Source of the DNA: Bacteroidaceae bacterium
GTDB taxonomy: Bacteria > Bacteroidota > Bacteroidia > Bacteroidales > Bacteroidaceae
Reading direction: 5' to 3'
Length of the DNA: 5,715 nt
Assembly: GCA_016284115.1 (NCBI GenBank)
Contig: JAEEOD010000249.1
Coordinates: forward strand, 1 to 5,715
The position numbers and the translations under genes were made by a program. Under the pieces are notes generated by a model. It saw nothing but the letters and a program-made list of their open reading frames with translations. It was not told where the DNA came from and ran no database searches. The number at the start of each line of letters is the position of its first letter. Position 1 is the first letter of the stretch. This document shows, piece after piece, positions 1 through 5,310 of this stretch.

Positions 1-1
1 T

Positions 2-223
2 GAATATGATGGAGAAGAGGGCTATGCCACATGGAAATTCCGCAGTGAAGCTCAAGACGGCCCTAGTGACGAATACAAACTGACCAAATTCACACCAGAA
101 GGTAATGGGTGGTATAAGTATGAGTTTATTGACATGGGCATTCCTGGATCTCACAGAATTAAGTTTATACCTCATGTCAATCCAAGAAACCAGACAGAGT
201 TCTATATTGATGACATTGAGTAA
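2..223 (+). CDS. C-terminal end of a probable extracellular beta-sandwich protein (5' partial)
   Basis: An open frame enters the window at base 2 and runs 73 codons to a TAA at 221-223. The translation is rich in aromatic and beta-strand-forming residues (ATWKFRSEAQDG, GNGWYKYEFIDMG, HRIKFIPHVN) and ends in FYIDDIE. Jelly-roll and carbohydrate-binding domains at the end of secreted Bacteroidales proteins often finish with a strand of the form FYIDDI/VE. The frame is a good coding frame in composition, and no other frame is open across the same span. The start, any signal peptide and the main domain lie outside the window, so substrate and role cannot be given. It precedes the next secreted-protein gene by 76 bp in the same orientation and may share a transcript with it. 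The reading frame is certain enough; the domain type is an inference from a short tail. Confidence 0.7.
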   Translation, partial: EYDGEEGYATWKFRSEAQDGPSDEYKLTKFTPEGNGWYKYEFIDMGIPGSHRIKFIPHVNPRNQTEFYIDDIE

Positions 224-299
224 AGATTTCTAACTACAACAAGAAAAAAGGAGTATGCCGAAAATCCTAGAAGAGTAGGCAAATAAACTATAAGATATT

Positions 300-1478
300 A
301 TGAAAAAACTATTGACTTGCGTGATGATGCTCCTGACTTCCATGCTGGCATTTGCCGATGACTGGGGGTGGGATGAGAAAACAAGGGAGGCTGCCTATGA
401 AGCCCCTAATTCCAAATTCCAAAAGAAATGGTATGACAAAGATCAAAATGAAACGACCTTTCAGTTTGGGGCTAACGGAGTTGTCACTGCGATCCAACTT
501 GTTAAGATGGATAATTTTGATGCTCGTATTGTAATAACACTCACCGGAAAGTACACTCGTAATAAAGACCATCTCAATATTACATGGACTGGAGTTCAAA
601 CAAAACCTAATCAAACGGATATGGATGCATTGTCTGCACGAAACCGTGACCAAGTGCTTGAGTCATTGAAATCTGTTGGTCCACATTTTGCATCTAACTA
701 CAAGAACAAAACCGAGTACTATCTCATACTTCGACTTGACGATGAATGTCTTATTATAACGAAATTTGATCCCCAGTCTAAATTATTCAATGACCTTGAA
801 TGGACTACTTTGTTTAACGAGTCTCACAAGAAGAAAGAGGAAGAACGCGAAAATCGAATAGCAGAGTTAGAAGCAAAGAAGAAATCAGAGTTGGTAACAA
901 AGCTGACACGCCAAGATTCAACAATGATTAACAATCACGTATATGTAGACTTAGGTTTATCATCTGGAACTTTGTGGGCTACTTGTGATGTCGGAGCTTC
1001 TACACCGGCAGAAAGAGGAGAGAGATATAGTTACGGCGAGATTAACCCAAGAGAAAAAATAGGGTCAGAGTACAAATATAGTCAAGGTTATAATAAATTA
1101 ACAAAATATTGTACTTCATTAGAGTATACGACATCTCCTGATTATGTAGACAACAAAACGAGACTTGATCCTGAAGATGATGTCGCTCATGTGAAATGGG
1201 GGGGGAGCTGGCGAATTCCAACCAAGGAAGATTTTGAGGAGCTTAAAAGAGAATGTACTTGGGAGAAACAGGAATTAGGTTATGTCATTTATGGGAAAAA
1301 TGGAAATATGATATTCTTCCGTAATTTCTCAATCTATGGTACAAGCGATATTGCAAAAAACAATAATAGTTATTTCACCGTATTTCCCGATGGATATGCA
1401 ACCGATGACTATTTATTTGATAGTGGTAGAGATCTGCCTTGTCACATTCGTCCCGTTTGTAATTTGGCAGCCGAATAA
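300..1478 (+). CDS. Secreted protein with C-terminal Fib_succ_major-type (FSU paralogous) domain
   Basis: This 392-residue protein begins with a clear signal peptide (MKKLLTCVMMLLTSMLAFA, probable cleavage before DDWGW). Residues 25-170 form a beta-rich region of no family I recognise: KKWYDKD, TTFQFGANGV, TGKYTRN and YYLILRL look like strands of a small barrel or lipocalin-like fold. Residues 174-200 are highly charged and Glu/Lys-rich, likely a coiled-coil linker. Residues 213-387 resemble the Fibrobacter succinogenes major paralogous domain (TIGR02145/PF09603): VDLGLSSGTLWATCDVGA, then LDPEDDVAHVKWGG, SWRIPT, and a final IRPV. The usual YWSS signature before the end is replaced by SYFTVFPDG. 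The function of this domain is unknown; it is found on secreted proteins in Bacteroidetes and Fibrobacteres. The protein probably acts in the periplasm or outside the cell. No Shine-Dalgarno sequence precedes the start, as is normal for Bacteroidetes. A terminator hairpin follows 75 bp after the stop. Confidence 0.85.
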   Translation: MKKLLTCVMMLLTSMLAFADDWGWDEKTREAAYEAPNSKFQKKWYDKDQNETTFQFGANGVVTAIQLVKMDNFDARIVITLTGKYTRNKDHLNITWTGVQTKPNQTDMDALSARNRDQVLESLKSVGPHFASNYKNKTEYYLILRLDDECLIITKFDPQSKLFNDLEWTTLFNESHKKKEEERENRIAELEAKKKSELVTKLTRQDSTMINNHVYVDLGLSSGTLWATCDVGASTPAERGERYSYGEINPREKIGSEYKYSQGYNKLTKYCTSLEYTTSPDYVDNKTRLDPEDDVAHVKWGGSWRIPTKEDFEELKRECTWEKQELGYVIYGKNGNMIFFRNFSIYGTSDIAKNNNSYFTVFPDGYATDDYLFDSGRDLPCHIRPVCNLAAE

Positions 1479-1553
1479 AATCTACTAAGGCAAAACGGGA
1501 AATTGAATAGGAGGATACCGATTCGTACCGCCATGGAGTAATTTATTTGTTTT

Positions 1554-1590
1554 CCGCCTATCAAGAATCTCTTGGTAGGCGGATTTTACT
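1554..1590 (+). terminator. Hairpin terminator after the Fib_succ_major-type gene
   Basis: A 12-bp stem (CCGCCTATCAAG at 1554-1565 and CTTGGTAGGCGG at 1571-1582, one T-G wobble) closes a 5-nt loop and is followed by the T-rich ATTTTACT. The left flank TTTGTTTT means it may also stop transcription weakly from the other side. It separates the secreted-protein gene from the M48 protease gene, whose start is only 30 bp past the stem. A promoter for that gene must therefore overlap the hairpin, or some read-through occurs. I see no good TAnnTTTG box there. Confidence 0.8.
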
Positions 1591-1611
1591 CTTACATAAA
1601 ATAGACGAGAA

Positions 1612-2424
1612 ATGCCAATGTGCTTATTATATCAACAATCCAGACAACGCCTAATAACTATACTCTTCATTATGCTCTTCAACACTGCCCCTATTTGTTC
1701 TCAAACAGATTGGGGACGGGTTATTTCAGGTGCCGTGAAAGCTGGACAGGCTTATATGCTCAGCGATGAAGACTTGGCAAAGATAGTTCAAGAAGAAGTC
1801 GCTGAGATGGACAGACATAACAAAGTGTGCGGAGAAGGCAGCAAATACACGAAAAGGCTGCGGAATCTCACCAAAGGAATGAAAGATGCCAATGGTATAA
1901 AGCTGAATTTCAAAGTGTATCAGACTACGGACCTGAATGCTTTTGCCTGTCCCGATGGGAGTGTAAGGGTGTTTTCGGCGCTAATGGACGCTCTTAGTGA
2001 TGATGAACTGTTGGGGGTGATAGGTCATGAAATTGGACATGTTGCGCTGCGCCATGTAAAAAATGCCTGGAAAGATGCGCTTTTAAGAAGTGCCGCCTCT
2101 GACATGATAGGTTCCCAGAGTAAAACATGGGCGGCTGTGTCAGACTCGTATCTAGGTGACATTGCCAGTGTAGCCTTGTCTGCCAAGCACTCCCGTTATC
2201 ACGAAACGCAAGCCGATGATTATGGGTACGATTTCATTAAAAAAAGTGGAAAGAATCCTTGGGCTATGGGATTGGCATTTATAAAACTGAAGGAGTTGTC
2301 CCTGCAAGAAGATTGCAATAAATATGCAAAATTACTGGAAGCTTTTTCTACTCATCCAAACTTTGATGAAAGAATAAATCGAATGCGAGAAAAGGCTAAG
2401 AAAGATGGATATAAGTGTAACTAA
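1612..2424 (+). CDS. Exported M48-family zinc metalloprotease
   Basis: This 270-residue protein has the layout of the M48 (BepA/LoiP-like) periplasmic proteases. A hydrophobic segment at about residues 14-29 serves as signal peptide, with probable cleavage near ICS/QTDWG. Residues 108-147 carry the family's run: NAFACPDGSVRVFSALMDAL, then DDELLGVIGHEIGHVALRH, in which H139, E140 and H143 form HEXXH. The third zinc ligand is most likely E198 in SRYHETQADDYG, matching the family's ExxAD motif, and STHPNFDERI near residue 246 matches the conserved His-Pro motif late in the domain. There is no TPR extension as in BepA. Its likely role is quality control of outer-membrane or periplasmic proteins; that is family knowledge, not shown here. 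ATGs at 1612 and 1618 are both possible starts. C29 is preceded by API, a poor lipobox, so lipidation is unlikely. No Shine-Dalgarno sequence is present. Confidence 0.93.
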   Translation: MPMCLLYQQSRQRLITILFIMLFNTAPICSQTDWGRVISGAVKAGQAYMLSDEDLAKIVQEEVAEMDRHNKVCGEGSKYTKRLRNLTKGMKDANGIKLNFKVYQTTDLNAFACPDGSVRVFSALMDALSDDELLGVIGHEIGHVALRHVKNAWKDALLRSAASDMIGSQSKTWAAVSDSYLGDIASVALSAKHSRYHETQADDYGYDFIKKSGKNPWAMGLAFIKLKELSLQEDCNKYAKLLEAFSTHPNFDERINRMREKAKKDGYKCN

Positions 2425-2427
2425 TTT

Positions 2428-2601
2428 ATGTTTGGATTAGTCCTCAATTCCAGTCTTCCAGATTTGCCCGACTTGACAGAGTCAGCGATGTCCTTAGAAG
2501 TACTCCCTTACTGCAAACTCAAATTGATCGATGAAGATTTGCTTGAAAGAATAAATCGGCTCAGGAATAGTGATAATTTCCCAATTATCGGCTCATCGTG
2601 A
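2428..2601 (+). other. Possible small ORF (57 codons) directly after the protease gene
   Basis: An ATG lies 3 bp after the protease stop and opens a 57-codon frame ending in TGA. The spacing would suit translational coupling. The predicted peptide is Leu- and Asp-rich at first (SSLPDLPDL), then a charged, helix-like LIDEDLLERINRLRN. I recognise no family. Against a real gene: the first 60 bases include a segment (2447-2483) repeated about 200 bp downstream, where this frame hits a stop after SLPD, and the same DNA can be read on the minus strand as ANLEDWN followed by a stop. It may be a pseudogene piece or a chance frame. Confidence is low. Confidence 0.25.
2447..2483. repeat. Direct repeat copy 1 (37 bp)
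   Basis: This segment (core CAGTCTTCCAGATT, then GCC, then CGACTTGACAG and GTC) matches 2643-2682 at 35 of 37 positions, allowing extra bases C and TG in the second copy. On the minus strand it encodes ANLEDWN and a stop; the second copy encodes ANLEDWE and a stop. That suggests both are tails of related, decayed genes rather than simple non-coding repeats. Confidence 0.7.
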
Positions 2602-2641
2602 GCTTAAAAATGTACTTATTAGCCAATATTTGAGCCGATTT
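2553..2641. terminator. Inverted repeat, possible bidirectional terminator
   Basis: AAATCGGCTCA (2553-2563) and TGAGCCGATTT (2631-2641) are perfect 11-bp inverted repeats. A second partial copy, ATCGGCTCA at 2587-2595, can also pair with the right arm, leaving a 35-nt loop, or fold on itself as GCTCA-TCG-TGAGC (2591-2603). The right arm ends in a short T run. The left arm lies within the small + frame at 2428-2601. On the minus strand the structure starts at the stop codon of the frame at 2641-2826. This position suits a terminator between converging units. The long loop and competing folds make the call tentative. Confidence 0.4.
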
Positions 2642-2826
2642 CATTCCCAGTCTTCCAGATTAGCCTGCGACTTGACAGCGTCTGAATACCTGATGATATT
2701 GACGAAGAAGAGTTGTATATGAAAATCGGACAAGACTTGAATATCTATTGGAACTGGACTGGTCCAATTATGGATGTATGACAAGGGACGTAGTACTAAA
2801 AAAACAGATTCCTTGTGTATGTCGAG
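2641..2826 (-). pseudogene. Possible minus-strand gene remnant ending in NLEDWE
   Basis: Reading the minus strand, 61 codons are open from 2826 down to a TGA at 2641-2643, with no ATG among them. The last part (VNIIRYSDAVKSQANLEDWE) reads like a genuine protein C-terminus. Its final codons fall in the repeated segment, whose first copy (2447-2483) gives DSVKSG in the matching frame before shifting. An inverted repeat follows the stop directly, as a terminator would. I do not recognise the family. A competing + frame (2686-2781) gives DDIDEEELYMKIGQDLN, which also looks protein-like, so strand assignment is uncertain. Either way this is at most a remnant. Confidence 0.25.
2643..2682. repeat. 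Direct repeat copy 2 (40 bp)
   Basis: This is the second copy of the segment at 2447-2483, 196 bp downstream in the same orientation, with extra bases (C, then TG) that add up to one codon. Similarity fades quickly on both sides, so either the duplicated unit was short or the rest has diverged. Confidence 0.7.
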
Positions 2827-2843
2827 TTAATTTCGTAGTTTTG
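2812..2843 (+). promoter_or_regulatory. Bacteroidetes-type promoter for the ATPase stub
   Basis: TAGTTTTG at 2836-2843 is a full match to the Bacteroidetes -7 consensus TAnnTTTG. A CTTG at 2812-2815 stands for the -33 TTTG element with a 20-bp spacer, within the usual range. Transcription would begin near 2849-2852, about 36-39 bases before the ATG at 2888. The promoter appears intact although the gene it served is reduced to a stub. Confidence 0.65.
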
Positions 2844-2887
2844 CAATCGAAATGTTATAGCCGTAAAATTTACAGTCACAAATTTCT

Positions 2888-2980
2888 ATGAAGAAGTTCT
2901 ATGATAGAGAACGCGAAATGACCGAGCTTAGGGAATTGCAGCGTCAGTCGTACAATGATTATTCCCGATTTGTTGAGTAG
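2888..2980 (+). pseudogene. Stub of an AAA-type (ATPase_2/DUF234-like) ATPase gene
   Basis: Thirty codons from an ATG with a good promoter upstream encode MKKFYDREREMTEL and then LQRQSYNDYSRFVE before a TAG. This strongly resembles the N-terminus of the Bacteroidetes archaeal-type ATPases (PF01637, often with DUF234), which begin M-K-x-F-Y-x-R-E-x-E and reach a GRRRIGKT-type P-loop a few residues after the point where this frame ends. No P-loop or later part of the gene is visible downstream on either strand. The stop codon is the last three bases of GTAG at 2977-2980, which abuts the REP-like hairpin at 2981. The gene therefore appears to have been cut at the left edge of the RAYT unit. A 30-residue peptide might still be made but would have no ATPase activity. 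Confidence 0.6.
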
Positions 2981-3003
2981 ATCAGGTGACGGTTCTCTGA
3001 TCT
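2977..3003 (+). repeat. Left REP-like hairpin with GTAG head
   Basis: GTAG (2977-2980) is followed by a hairpin: AGATCAG (2979-2985) pairs perfectly with CTGATCT (2997-3003) around an 11-nt loop. GTAG or GGAG before a hairpin is the recognised head of REP sequences acted on by RAYT transposases. The reverse complement of the right hairpin (3317-3340) matches this one at about 20 of 24 positions with one gap, so the two form an inverted pair around the RAYT remnant. Confidence 0.6.
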
Positions 3004-3056
3004 GTTATAAATCATTAAAGGTTTACGAAGTATGCTGACATATTACAATAATTATG

Positions 3057-3064
3057 TACCTTTG
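3057..3064 (+). promoter_or_regulatory. -7 promoter box for the RAYT remnant
   Basis: TACCTTTG is a full match to TAnnTTTG. The -33 element is poor (GCTG at 3034-3037 with a 19-bp spacer). A start point near 3070-3073 would leave a leader of about 15 bases to the ATG at 3086. This argues for 3086, not the in-frame ATG at 3032, as the true start. No better promoter match was seen between here and the nuclease gene at 3364. Confidence 0.55.
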
Positions 3065-3085
3065 GTGCAACTTAAAACAATAAAT

Positions 3086-3349
3086 ATGCCCAGACAAGCA
3101 CGCAAGACAAGCGGCACAGGTATCTACCACGTAATGCTGTGTGGTATTAATCGGCAAGACATCTTTGAGGATGATGAGGACTACATGAAGTTTCTGCAAA
3201 GTCTCCATCAGTTGGTGGAATGCTATGACGAGTGCGGCTACAGGATGCGAGCAGGATTCAGACAGCTGGCCCGAATAACGGGCATTAGTTACGGGATTAT
3301 TCAAAGAGTAGCAACGGATCAGAGAGAGTCCCCTGATTTATGGAATTAA
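3086..3349 (+). pseudogene. Internally deleted REP-associated tyrosine transposase (RAYT)
   Basis: The 87-residue frame opens with MPRQARKTSGTGIYHVMLCG and INRQDIFEDDEDYMKFLQ, the typical N-terminus of Bacteroidetes RAYTs (Y1/IS200-like transposase fold). After GYRM at about residue 54 it jumps to AGFRQLARITGISYGIIQRV, the helix-turn-helix found at the C-terminus of the long form. Everything between is missing, including the HUH motif (NHVHLL-type) and the catalytic tyrosine. Full-length relatives are several times longer. The deletion kept the frame. The common VMLRGIN reads VMLCGIN here, consistent with further decay. The frame runs on through the right REP-like hairpin (TDQRESPDLWN), which is probably not native coding sequence. 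It cannot act as a transposase; it could at most bind DNA. It ends 14 bp before the nuclease gene. Confidence 0.85.
3317..3340 (-). repeat. Right REP-like hairpin, inverted relative to the left one
   Basis: ATCAG (3318-3322) and CTGAT (3333-3337) bracket AGAGAGTCCC. The reverse complement aligns with the left hairpin at 2979-3003. A complete form would likely read ATCAGGGGAC...GTCCCCTGAT, of which this copy keeps the right half. No GTAG head is present on the minus strand (ATAA instead). It overlaps the last codons of the RAYT remnant. Confidence 0.5.
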
Positions 3350-3363
3350 GAAAATAATAAGCA

Positions 3364-4773
3364 ATGAATAGACAAGAAGCAAACAAGCAGATTCTTGATA
3401 TGTACAATGACAGTACGTACCAGGAACTAAAGGCGTATTACGAAAAGACCACCATTTTCAATGTGCTGGGCGTTGAGCGGAGCGAGACGCGTCATAGCGC
3501 GTTCTTGTGCTGGCTGCTCAATGCCAATGCCAGTCATGGACTCGGCGAGGAACCTATGAAGAAGTTGCTGCGCCTTTATGCCACGAAAATGGACGATGAC
3601 AGTTCTTTCCGTATCATGCTGATGACGGGTGACTATGAACTGGAGATGAACGACATTGTAACGGAAAAAAGCACATCAGACGAACAGGGAAGCAAAGGAG
3701 GTAAGAGCAAGAAAAAGGACAGGATGGATGTGTGGGCTACCATGACACTAAAGGACATGGCCGGTAACGAGCAGTCATTAGCATTGGTGATAGAAAACAA
3801 GATTTACAGCGGTGAAGGGGCTGAACAAACAGAACGCTATCATCAATATGTTATCTCCAATGTCTTAGGAAAAGACACCAAGCCCGTTGAAATCTTCTTG
3901 ACCCCTGCCGGAGCGAAAGCACCTTCGTGCAAGTCGTTTATCCATATCAGTTATCAGGAGTTACTCGACTCGGTAATCCTACCTTTGGCCCATCGTGACA
4001 TGCCTGCCGAGGCTTCACAAATCATATCTGATTATATCCGAAATCTGAGTAAGCCTTCGTCGGCTGCAGACGGCAAGTACACTATTCTTGCGACATCGGC
4101 CACCGAAAAGGCAAAGCTGATGACGTTCTACAATAAGTTTCACACGCTTTTCCATCTGGCTCTTGTTGCTGGGAACGTGAAAGTACAAAGGAAGAAAGAA
4201 TGCAGGCAGTTGATGGAGGAAACGGACAAGCAGGAGCTGCTTGCAGGACTTTGGCACAGTAATGAGGACTTATTCAAGGTCATTATTTCCGTGCTGAAGG
4301 AGTACCCGGAGCAGATGATGCTCAGTCCTGATGTTTATGACAATGTATTCAAGGAGACCAACCGCGACACAACTAAATATAATGTGATCTGTGATGGCAC
4401 TTACGTAGGATGGCATCTTAATCAGGCGCAGACAGCCCTACATGTGTTCAGGGCATATCTGCAGAACAACCCGGATGCATCGTTAGATGAACTGAGAAAT
4501 GCATTCCCCCGAGAGTTGAATAACTACAGCTATTTCCAGAACCTCCTATATTTGTTCTATCCCGCTGCTGCTGACAACCCCGTATGGGATTGCGGAAAAC
4601 TGGAAGGACAGAGGGGCACGGGCGATTTCTATACGAATGAGAAAGACCTGCTGGTGGTGCGAGGTGAAAGGATTATGTGTGTGAAATGGTGGAAAAAGAC
4701 TGACGGTTCCTTCCAGCAGTTGATAGAGCACGTCCGTCAGAACTTCCCCTATATTCAAATTGAAGAGTATTAA
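3364..4773 (+). CDS. PD-(D/E)XK nuclease family protein (PDDEXK_4-like)
   Basis: This 469-residue cytoplasmic protein shows the features of the PDDEXK_4 group (PF14281). Near the N-terminus VLGVERSETRHSAFLCWLLN (about residues 34-53) matches the conserved helix with E39 and the HS-x-FL-x-WLL pattern, followed by HGLG. The core has RMDVWATM with D122, then LALVIENKIYSGEGAEQTERYHQY with E144 and K146 as the E-x-K pair and Q155 and Y159 in the next helix, so the active site looks complete. A Lys/Ser/Gly-rich insert (residues 103-118) precedes D122. The C-terminal part (about 355-460: LDELRNAFPRELN, DFYTNEKDLLVVRGERIMCVKWW) looks like a separate small alpha/beta domain seen on various Bacteroidetes nuclease-like proteins; I cannot name it. 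It presumably cuts DNA, perhaps in phage defence, but the target is unknown. Its start lies 14 bp after the RAYT remnant, and a partner gene begins 3 bp after its stop. Confidence 0.85.
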   Translation: MNRQEANKQILDMYNDSTYQELKAYYEKTTIFNVLGVERSETRHSAFLCWLLNANASHGLGEEPMKKLLRLYATKMDDDSSFRIMLMTGDYELEMNDIVTEKSTSDEQGSKGGKSKKKDRMDVWATMTLKDMAGNEQSLALVIENKIYSGEGAEQTERYHQYVISNVLGKDTKPVEIFLTPAGAKAPSCKSFIHISYQELLDSVILPLAHRDMPAEASQIISDYIRNLSKPSSAADGKYTILATSATEKAKLMTFYNKFHTLFHLALVAGNVKVQRKKECRQLMEETDKQELLAGLWHSNEDLFKVIISVLKEYPEQMMLSPDVYDNVFKETNRDTTKYNVICDGTYVGWHLNQAQTALHVFRAYLQNNPDASLDELRNAFPRELNNYSYFQNLLYLFYPAAADNPVWDCGKLEGQRGTGDFYTNEKDLLVVRGERIMCVKWWKKTDGSFQQLIEHVRQNFPYIQIEEY

Positions 4774-4776
4774 AAT

Positions 4777-5046
4777 ATGAATACTATTTACAATCAACTG
4801 AAGGAGTCTCCATTGTTGTACCTGTCAGGCGGTTCGAAGGAGTTGTTTCACAGCAATTTCCTTTATTGGTTGGGCATGAACTATCGAGACTCGTTCCAAG
4901 AGTTAATGACCAAAATGTGCTGTATCAATGCTCCGTGGCCAGAGGGTTGGAAAGTAAGACGGGAATACCGTCACTTGGATCTATGCATCACCTATGAAAA
5001 GGATACTGGCAAGATGCGTAGTGGTAACACCCGGCAAAACAGCTAA
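4777..5046 (+). pseudogene. Truncated second PD-(D/E)XK nuclease gene
   Basis: The frame starts 3 bp after the nuclease stop, so the two form one transcription unit. SGGSKELFHSNFLYWLGM (about residues 17-34) has the same E-x-x-HS-x-FL-x-WL pattern as the first nuclease. RREYRHLDLCITYEKD (about 61-76) carries what should be the first catalytic acid, D68 (HLDLCI). The family's next element, a strand with E-x-K (VIENK-type), should follow within about 10-20 residues. Instead the sequence changes to KMRSGNTRQNS and stops at residue 89. The break falls near 5010-5020, about 50-60 bp before the inverted-repeat element that begins at 5068. The product cannot be a functional nuclease. It could be a recent truncation, since the rest of the frame is clean. 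I found no continuation of the gene after the element. Confidence 0.7.
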
Positions 5047-5067
5047 CGGGTTAACGGAAAATGACCC

Positions 5068-5123
5068 GCACCGGTGACACCCGCCACACCAAGAAGATTG
5101 AAAATTGAAGATTGAAAATTGAA
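5068..5123 (+). repeat. Left inverted-repeat arm with ATTGA heptad units
   Basis: A GC-rich 26-bp part ending in CACCAAG is followed by alternating AGATTGA and AAATTGA units (5095-5123). Such GAAGATTGAAAATTG strings recur in intergenic DNA of Bacteroidales. The arm is the reverse complement of 5529-5579 apart from three mismatches in the first 34 bp and a different order of the heptad units. Confidence 0.8.
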
Positions 5124-5194
5124 AGTCGCGATTAAGCGAGAGCAGAGCTGAGCTTGCTTGAGCCATGCCGAGCGTGAGCGACTTCGATGCGAAG
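5124..5194. repeat. Long hairpin-forming intergenic sequence
   Basis: AGTCGC (5124-5129) and GCGACT (5178-5183) can close a long, imperfect hairpin whose interior is rich in GAGC/GCTT/GAGC blocks. It is followed by a perfect CTTCG-ATG-CGAAG hairpin (5182-5194). No frame is supported. It looks like a structured intergenic repeat rather than a gene. Confidence 0.45.
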
Positions 5195-5257
5195 CATAAA
5201 GATTGAAGATTATTTCATACCTCGCACCTCGACGATTTTGAATAAATATTCGTTACG

Positions 5258-5278
5258 CGTATAATTATTCATTTCAAG
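5258..5278 (+). repeat. AT-rich direct repeat, left copy
   Basis: CGTATAATTATTCATTTC followed by AAG recurs at 5445-5467 as CGTATATTTATTCATTTC-TC-AAG, with one substitution and a 2-base insertion. The two copies bracket the palindrome and dyad array between them. Confidence 0.65.
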
Positions 5279-5310
5279 ACGAAAAATGGGACGAAAATGG
5301 CGAAAAAATT

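Noticed and set aside
255..278. Seven-codon leader ORF (MPKILEE) after an AAAGGAG
   Set aside because: Too short to support, no attenuator follows, and the purine run is not strong evidence in this phylum.
309..653. Minus-strand open frame of 114 codons
   Set aside because: Antisense to a clear signal-peptide gene; no motif and no promoter.
1690..1705. Lipoprotein signal on the M48 protease (Cys29)
   Set aside because: The residues before the Cys (API) do not fit a lipobox; ordinary signal peptidase cleavage before QTDWG fits better.
3032..3085. In-frame upstream ATG extending the transposase remnant by 18 codons
   Set aside because: It lies upstream of the TACCTTTG promoter box, its peptide has no family resemblance, and MPRQARK is the usual RAYT start.
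3023..3304. Minus-strand open frame of 93 codons over the RAYT remnant
   Set aside because: A shadow of the recognisable + strand transposase remnant.
4015..4257. Minus-strand open frame within the nuclease gene
   Set aside because: Antisense to an intact nuclease frame; composition and motifs favour the + strand.
4546..4797. Minus-strand open frame across the nuclease gene end
   Set aside because: Covers the end of one clear gene and the start of the next; no family features.
4981..5166. Minus-strand open frame over the inverted-repeat arm
   Set aside because: Its peptide (LNRDFQFSIFNFQSS) is only a translation of the ATTGA heptad repeat.
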